Positions 24,275 through 27,098 of a stretch of DNA of 27,098 bases are shown here, piece after piece. The DNA is from an uncultured bacterium. Lineage in GTDB: Bacteria > Bacillota > Clostridia > Lachnospirales > Lachnospiraceae. Position numbers and translations under genes: made by a program. The stretch lies in contig CAJMQQ010000040.1 in the NCBI GenBank assembly GCA_905215625.1, positions 1 to 27,098 of the forward strand, given 5' to 3'. The notes under the pieces were generated by a model. The model did not search any database, was not told where the DNA came from, and was given only the letters and a program-made list of their open reading frames with translations. Numbering within the stretch: the first letter of the stretch is position 1; the number at the start of each line of letters is the position of its first letter.

Positions 24275-24344
24275 ATCAGTTGTCCGGAACTACGATGTTT
24301 TTACAAAAGGCCATTGCATCACGCTTGGAGGTACAGATTTAATT

Positions 24345-25616
24345 ATGGAAAAAAGACCATTTGTAAGTTTAAAGCAGGCAGAAGGCATTGCCCAGGCATA
24401 TCCGACCCCTTTTCATCTCTATGATGAGAAGGGAATTCGGGAAAATGCAAAGCGTCTGAAGGAAGCGTTCTCCTGGAATAAAGGCTATCGGGAATATTTT
24501 GCAGTAAAAGCAACTCCCAATCCATTCCTTTTAAATATTTTGAAAGAATATGGCTGCGGCACAGACTGTTCTTCTATGACAGAGCTGATGATGTCGGATG
24601 CCTGCGGATTTTCCGGCCATGACATTATGTTTTCTTCCAATGATACTCCGCCGGAAGAGTTTGCATTTGCAGAAAAACTGGGAGCCATTATCAACTTAGA
24701 TGATATTACCCATATTTCCTGTCTGGAGGAAACGCTGGGATATATTCCGGAAACCATTAGCTGCCGGTATAACCCAGGCGGGCTCTTTAAAATCAGCAAT
24801 GATATTATGGACAATCCAGGCGACGCAAAATATGGAATGACGACGGAACAGATTTTTGAGGCTTTCCGGATTCTGAAAGAAAAGGGTGCGAAAAATTTTG
24901 GAATCCATGCATTTCTGGCCAGCAATACGGTAACTAACGATTATTATCCAATGCTTGCCAAGGTGCTTTTTGAACTGGCAGTAGAGCTTCAGAAAAAGAC
25001 TGGAGCCCATATTCAGTTTATTAATCTTTCCGGTGGAATCGGAATCCCATACCGCCCGGATCAGGAGCCAAATGATATTTATGCAATCGGTGAAGGCGTC
25101 CGTAAGGTCTATGAGGAAGTGCTGACGCCGGCCGGTATGGGCGACGTGGAGATTTATACCGAACTGGGCCGCTTCATGATGGGGCCTTACGGCTGTCTGG
25201 TAACAAAGGCGATCCACGAAAAGCATGCCCACAAAGAATACATCGGAGTAGACGCCTGCGCAGTAAATCTGATGCGTCCAGCGATGTATGGCGCCTACCA
25301 TCATATTACGGTACTGGGCAAAGAAGATGCAGTCTGCGATCATAAATATGACATTACCGGATCCTTGTGTGAAAACAATGACAAATTTGCCATTGACCGG
25401 ATGCTTCCGGAGATTGAAATGGGAGATTATCTGGTTATTCACGATACCGGAGCCCATGGCTTTTCAATGGGATATAATTATAACGGCAAATTGAAATCAG
25501 CAGAACTGCTGCTGAAAGAGGACGGCACTGTTCAGATGATTCGACGCGCCGAGACACCAAAGGATTACTTTGCTACCTTTGATTTCTGCGATATTATGAA
25601 AAAGTACGGAAAATAA
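24345..25616 (+). CDS. lysA: Diaminopimelate decarboxylase
   Basis: A 423-residue fold-III PLP decarboxylase that converts meso-diaminopimelate to lysine, the last step of lysine synthesis. It shows the PLP lysine in YFAVKATPNP (Lys55), the phosphate loop NLSGGIGIPY, ELGRFMMGPYG and the C-terminal active-site motif CENNDKFA, followed by a tyrosine-rich GAHGFSMGYNYNG. The frame is open to 24261, inside pyk, but the family sequence starts at the ATG at 24345. GGAGG at 24327-24331 is 13 bases away, longer than usual. Other group IV decarboxylases are possible in principle, but the motifs favour LysA. No lysine riboswitch is seen in the 70-base gap. Confidence 0.9.
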   Translation: MEKRPFVSLKQAEGIAQAYPTPFHLYDEKGIRENAKRLKEAFSWNKGYREYFAVKATPNPFLLNILKEYGCGTDCSSMTELMMSDACGFSGHDIMFSSNDTPPEEFAFAEKLGAIINLDDITHISCLEETLGYIPETISCRYNPGGLFKISNDIMDNPGDAKYGMTTEQIFEAFRILKEKGAKNFGIHAFLASNTVTNDYYPMLAKVLFELAVELQKKTGAHIQFINLSGGIGIPYRPDQEPNDIYAIGEGVRKVYEEVLTPAGMGDVEIYTELGRFMMGPYGCLVTKAIHEKHAHKEYIGVDACAVNLMRPAMYGAYHHITVLGKEDAVCDHKYDITGSLCENNDKFAIDRMLPEIEMGDYLVIHDTGAHGFSMGYNYNGKLKSAELLLKEDGTVQMIRRAETPKDYFATFDFCDIMKKYGK

Positions 25617-25633
25617 AATCCAGCAATAAAAAA

Positions 25634-25673
25634 GGAAGCGGCATTTACGGAATGTATTTGCTGCTTCCTTTTT
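25634..25673 (+). terminator. Terminator after lysA
   Basis: Stem GGAAGCGGCA (25634-25643) against TGCTGCTTCC (25659-25668), ten pairs including one G-U, followed by TTTTT to 25673. It lies 17 bases after the lysA stop. Confidence 0.9.
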
Positions 25674-25698
25674 GCTTATCACTTCTCTTAAAAATGGG

Positions 25699-25748
25699 CG
25701 GAAAAAAAGCCTCGTATGTGATGGGTACGAGACTTTGCTTTTTTTCCG
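25699..25748. terminator. Second, bidirectional terminator between lysA and the protease gene
   Basis: Nested stems: outer CGGAAAAAAAGC (25699-25710) with GCTTTTTTTCCG (25737-25748), inner CTCGTA (25711-25716) with TACGAG (25726-25731). On the - strand the inner stem is followed at once by GCTTTTTTT, an ideal terminator for the protease gene. On the + strand it is a backup for lysA. Confidence 0.8.
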
Positions 25749-25847
25749 AATTTCGATTTCAAAAGGATTCAGGATTAACTGCATTTCTTATGGTGTTAGT
25801 ATAGCATAGGCTGGAAAATAATGTTTGAATGTTCTCGAAAAAGATTA

Positions 25848-25871
25848 TTAAGAAATTCTTAAGGTTAAGAA
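25848..25871. repeat. Inverted and direct TTAAGAA repeats
   Basis: TTAAGAA (25848-25854), one base, then its complement TTCTTAA (25856-25862), and a third TTAAGAA at 25865-25871. The cluster lies just past the 3' end of the protease gene. It has operator-like symmetry but no clear promoter beside it. The rest of 25749-25882 shows nothing I can assign. Confidence 0.4.
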
Positions 25872-25882
25872 AATGGATAACG

Positions 25883-26773
25883 TCACCGCAGCAGCCGTTC
25901 CACATCTAAAAGTCCCCATCCCTGCTGGTTGGGAGGAAGACCCAAATCCCTGCAGGATTCCCGCAGTTTTAGTTTTACTTCTTTATTAGACAGATGAGGA
26001 TACTTTTCCAGAAGAAGTGCAACCGCTCCGGAAACAATAGGGGTGGACATGGAAGTACCGCTTTTAATCTGGTAGAGACCAGAGGCATTTTTACAGCTTA
26101 CAATGCGGGAGCCTGGGGCCACAACATCTGGTTTCCGGATGCAGGCGTAAGTGGGACCGCGTCCGGAGTAATCGACCATCCGGTTTCCGGAAACCAGGAC
26201 TTCATGATAGTCGTCAGAACAGCCTACTGTGATTACCTTCCGGCTGATTCCAGGGGTCGTGATAGTCATGCGCGCCGGACCGTTATTTCCTGCCGCTACC
26301 ACAACAACCAGGCCGTCATCCCATGCGGCATTGACGCCTCTGACCAGCGCGGAATTTTCGGTCATTCCTTTTCTTGTAAAAGAACCGACAGAGATATTGA
26401 TAATGCGGATGCCGTACTTGTCCTTATGGCTGCGGATCCAGGAAAGTCCGGACAATACATCGGAGGCAAAGCCATTTCCCTGCTGATCCAGTACCTTCAC
26501 ACTGATTAAGTTGCATTTTGGGGCAATGCCGGCATACCGCCCTTCAGAAGCCGTTCCGCTGCCCCCGATAATGGCAGAGATGTGGGTTCCGTGTCCATTG
26601 TTGTCATAGGGATTGCGTTTATGGTTTAAAAAATCCTGAAATGCAAGAATCCGATTATCAAAATCCTGATGAGGGAAAATACCAGTGTCTAATACGGCAA
26701 CGCCAATTCCCCTGCCGGTAAGTCCCTGTCTGTAAGCTTCCTGCCAGCGAATTTCAGATTTTACCTGATCCAC
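25883..26773 (-). CDS. Intracellular subtilisin-like serine protease (S8 family)
   Basis: A 296-residue subtilase catalytic domain with the full triad: Asp29 in AVLDTG, His61 in NGHGTH and Ser241 in SGTSMSTP. The oxyanion asparagine is in VAAGNNGP. There is no signal peptide and no inhibitory I9 propeptide; the N-terminal extension is only about 20 residues, so this resembles intracellular serine proteases that degrade or process cytoplasmic proteins. The start is a GTG at 26773 with AAGGATGG 9 bases upstream; the nearby ATG at 26775 is in another frame. It stands alone on the - strand, convergent with lysA. The trigger for activity is unknown. Confidence 0.93.
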   Translation of the reverse strand: MDQVKSEIRWQEAYRQGLTGRGIGVAVLDTGIFPHQDFDNRILAFQDFLNHKRNPYDNNGHGTHISAIIGGSGTASEGRYAGIAPKCNLISVKVLDQQGNGFASDVLSGLSWIRSHKDKYGIRIINISVGSFTRKGMTENSALVRGVNAAWDDGLVVVVAAGNNGPARMTITTPGISRKVITVGCSDDYHEVLVSGNRMVDYSGRGPTYACIRKPDVVAPGSRIVSCKNASGLYQIKSGTSMSTPIVSGAVALLLEKYPHLSNKEVKLKLRESCRDLGLPPNQQGWGLLDVERLLR

Positions 26774-26834
26774 ATAAAAATACCATCCTTTTTTTATTAA
26801 GATATGTAATAAGACAAAGGAAGGGGATTAGAAA

Positions 26835-26849
26835 AGGTAAATTTTACCT
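26835..26849. promoter_or_regulatory. Palindromic site in the protease-gene leader
   Basis: AGGTAAA-T-TTTACCT is a perfect 7-base inverted repeat with one central base. It falls just downstream of the predicted transcription start of the protease gene (about +3 to +17), where a repressor would act. The half-site GGTAAA also occurs within the -35 region of that promoter (26882-26887). Confidence 0.5.
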
Positions 26850-26858
26850 CTATAATTC

Positions 26859-26887
26859 TTTATAGCGCATATTTGCATTTAGGTAAA
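26859..26887 (-). promoter_or_regulatory. Promoter of the subtilisin-like protease gene
   Basis: On the - strand: TTTACC (+ strand 26882-26887), a 17-base spacer and TATAAA (+ strand 26859-26864). Transcription would start near 26852, leaving a leader of about 79 bases. A TTGACA further upstream has a poorer -10 partner. Confidence 0.55.
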
Positions 26888-26900
26888 TAAACCCCTAAAT
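26877..26900. promoter_or_regulatory. Second inverted repeat overlapping the -35 region
   Basis: ATTTAGG (26877-26883) and CCTAAAT (26894-26900) form a 7-base inverted repeat with a 10-base spacer, overlapping the -35 box of the protease promoter. It may be a regulator site; the binding factor is unknown. Confidence 0.35.
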
Positions 26901-26931
26901 GTCAAAAAGAATGAGTATTTTCGGGAGAGTA

Positions 26932-27098
26932 TGATACAATGAAAAATATGGAGAATTCTCTATATAAAACAGGTAAGTTGAATCAAAAGTTCGTGGCTGC
27001 AAAATGGCTGCCAACTTCGCCCACACGCTGCGGATAGCGTAAAATAGTCCAGCGGTGTGATGTCAAGAGATAAAGCATAAAAAAGTCATATATTTTTG
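26932..27098 (+). other. Right-edge region: weak promoter and possible structured RNA
   Basis: An extended -10 element (TG-A-TACAAT, 26932-26940) without a good -35 box could start rightward transcription near 26947. Downstream, CACACGCTG (27022-27030) pairs with CAGCGGTGTG (27050-27059) except for one bulged base. ACGCT (27025-27029) can instead pair with AGCGT (27036-27040), so the two are mutually exclusive. AAGTT (26987-26991) and GGC (26995-26997) pair with GCCAACTT (27010-27017). No known riboswitch family is recognised, and the gene it would precede lies beyond the window. Confidence 0.3.

Noticed and set aside
24275..24344. Possible lysine riboswitch upstream of lysA
   Set aside because: The gap is only 70 bases, too short for an L-box aptamer, and no such structure is seen.
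24696..25457. A 253-codon open frame on the - strand opposite lysA
   Set aside because: It lies wholly within the well-supported lysA gene, has no ribosome site, and its translation shows no domain; it is a composition shadow.
26939..27037. A 32-codon + strand frame starting in a TACAAT box
   Set aside because: The start overlaps the possible -10 element, the ribosome site is 12 bases away, and the end runs through the hairpins; not supported as a gene.
1..27098. CRISPR arrays, insertion sequences, integrase or phage genes, toxin-antitoxin pairs
   Set aside because: No regularly spaced repeats, transposase or recombinase motifs, or attachment-site duplications could be seen by reading both strands.

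Overview
The window looks like chromosome of a gut-type Lachnospiraceae (Clostridia, Bacillota). The grounds are gene content and style: moderate-to-low GC, strong GGAGG ribosome sites, and a giant double-activase 2-hydroxyacyl-CoA-dehydratase-like protein. A cysteine-rich clostridial FMN dehydrogenase, an AroE-fold variant and a rhomboid-like protein with a zinc ribbon point the same way. This is inference from families; no database was searched, and I would not name a genus.

Layout. Bases 1-35 are the 5' half of a tRNA (probably tRNA-Arg with anticodon ACG) read leftward off the edge. A + strand housekeeping run follows: alanine racemase (alr), an M20 amidohydrolase, a chemoreceptor-like membrane protein without a signalling tip, RecJ, GlyA and a small unknown protein, closed by a terminator at 7088-7143. 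From 7155 to 16268 lies a self-contained accessory cassette. A LacI-family repressor (- strand) diverges from an eight-gene + strand operon: a ribose-type ABC importer (ATPase, two permeases, binding lipoprotein), an FMN alpha-hydroxyacid dehydrogenase-like enzyme, a VOC/glyoxalase-fold protein, an AroE-fold dehydrogenase with an altered substrate-binding motif, and a PfkB sugar kinase. Strong promoters and tandem LacI-type operators sit between the two transcription units. A strong bidirectional terminator at 16347-16385 closes the cassette.

Bases 16385-20767 (- strand) encode a 1460-residue protein with two activase ATPase modules fused to a dehydratase-like part. Its Shine-Dalgarno sequence is separated from the ATG by a small hairpin. 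Diverging from it on the + strand, behind a consensus promoter, are CorA, a rhomboid-fold membrane protein with a C-terminal zinc ribbon, pyruvate kinase and diaminopimelate decarboxylase, closed by two terminators. A - strand intracellular subtilisin-like protease (25883-26773) has a promoter with palindromic sites around it. The right edge (26930-27098) has no convincing gene but shows potential RNA hairpins.

How it fits together. Most of the window is core metabolism: cell-wall precursors (Alr, LysA), one-carbon supply (GlyA), glycolysis (Pyk), DNA repair (RecJ) and Mg transport (CorA). The best candidate for an undescribed system is the 7.1-16.3 kb cassette. It has the logic of a repressor-controlled uptake and catabolism operon, but its enzymes do not match a standard ribose, fructose or inositol pathway. 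The AroE-like enzyme keeps its catalytic Lys and Asp but lacks the two serines that hold the shikimate carboxylate. The FMN enzyme lacks the Arg that normally holds the substrate carboxylate. Both suggest a non-carboxylated polyol, cyclitol or rare-sugar substrate.
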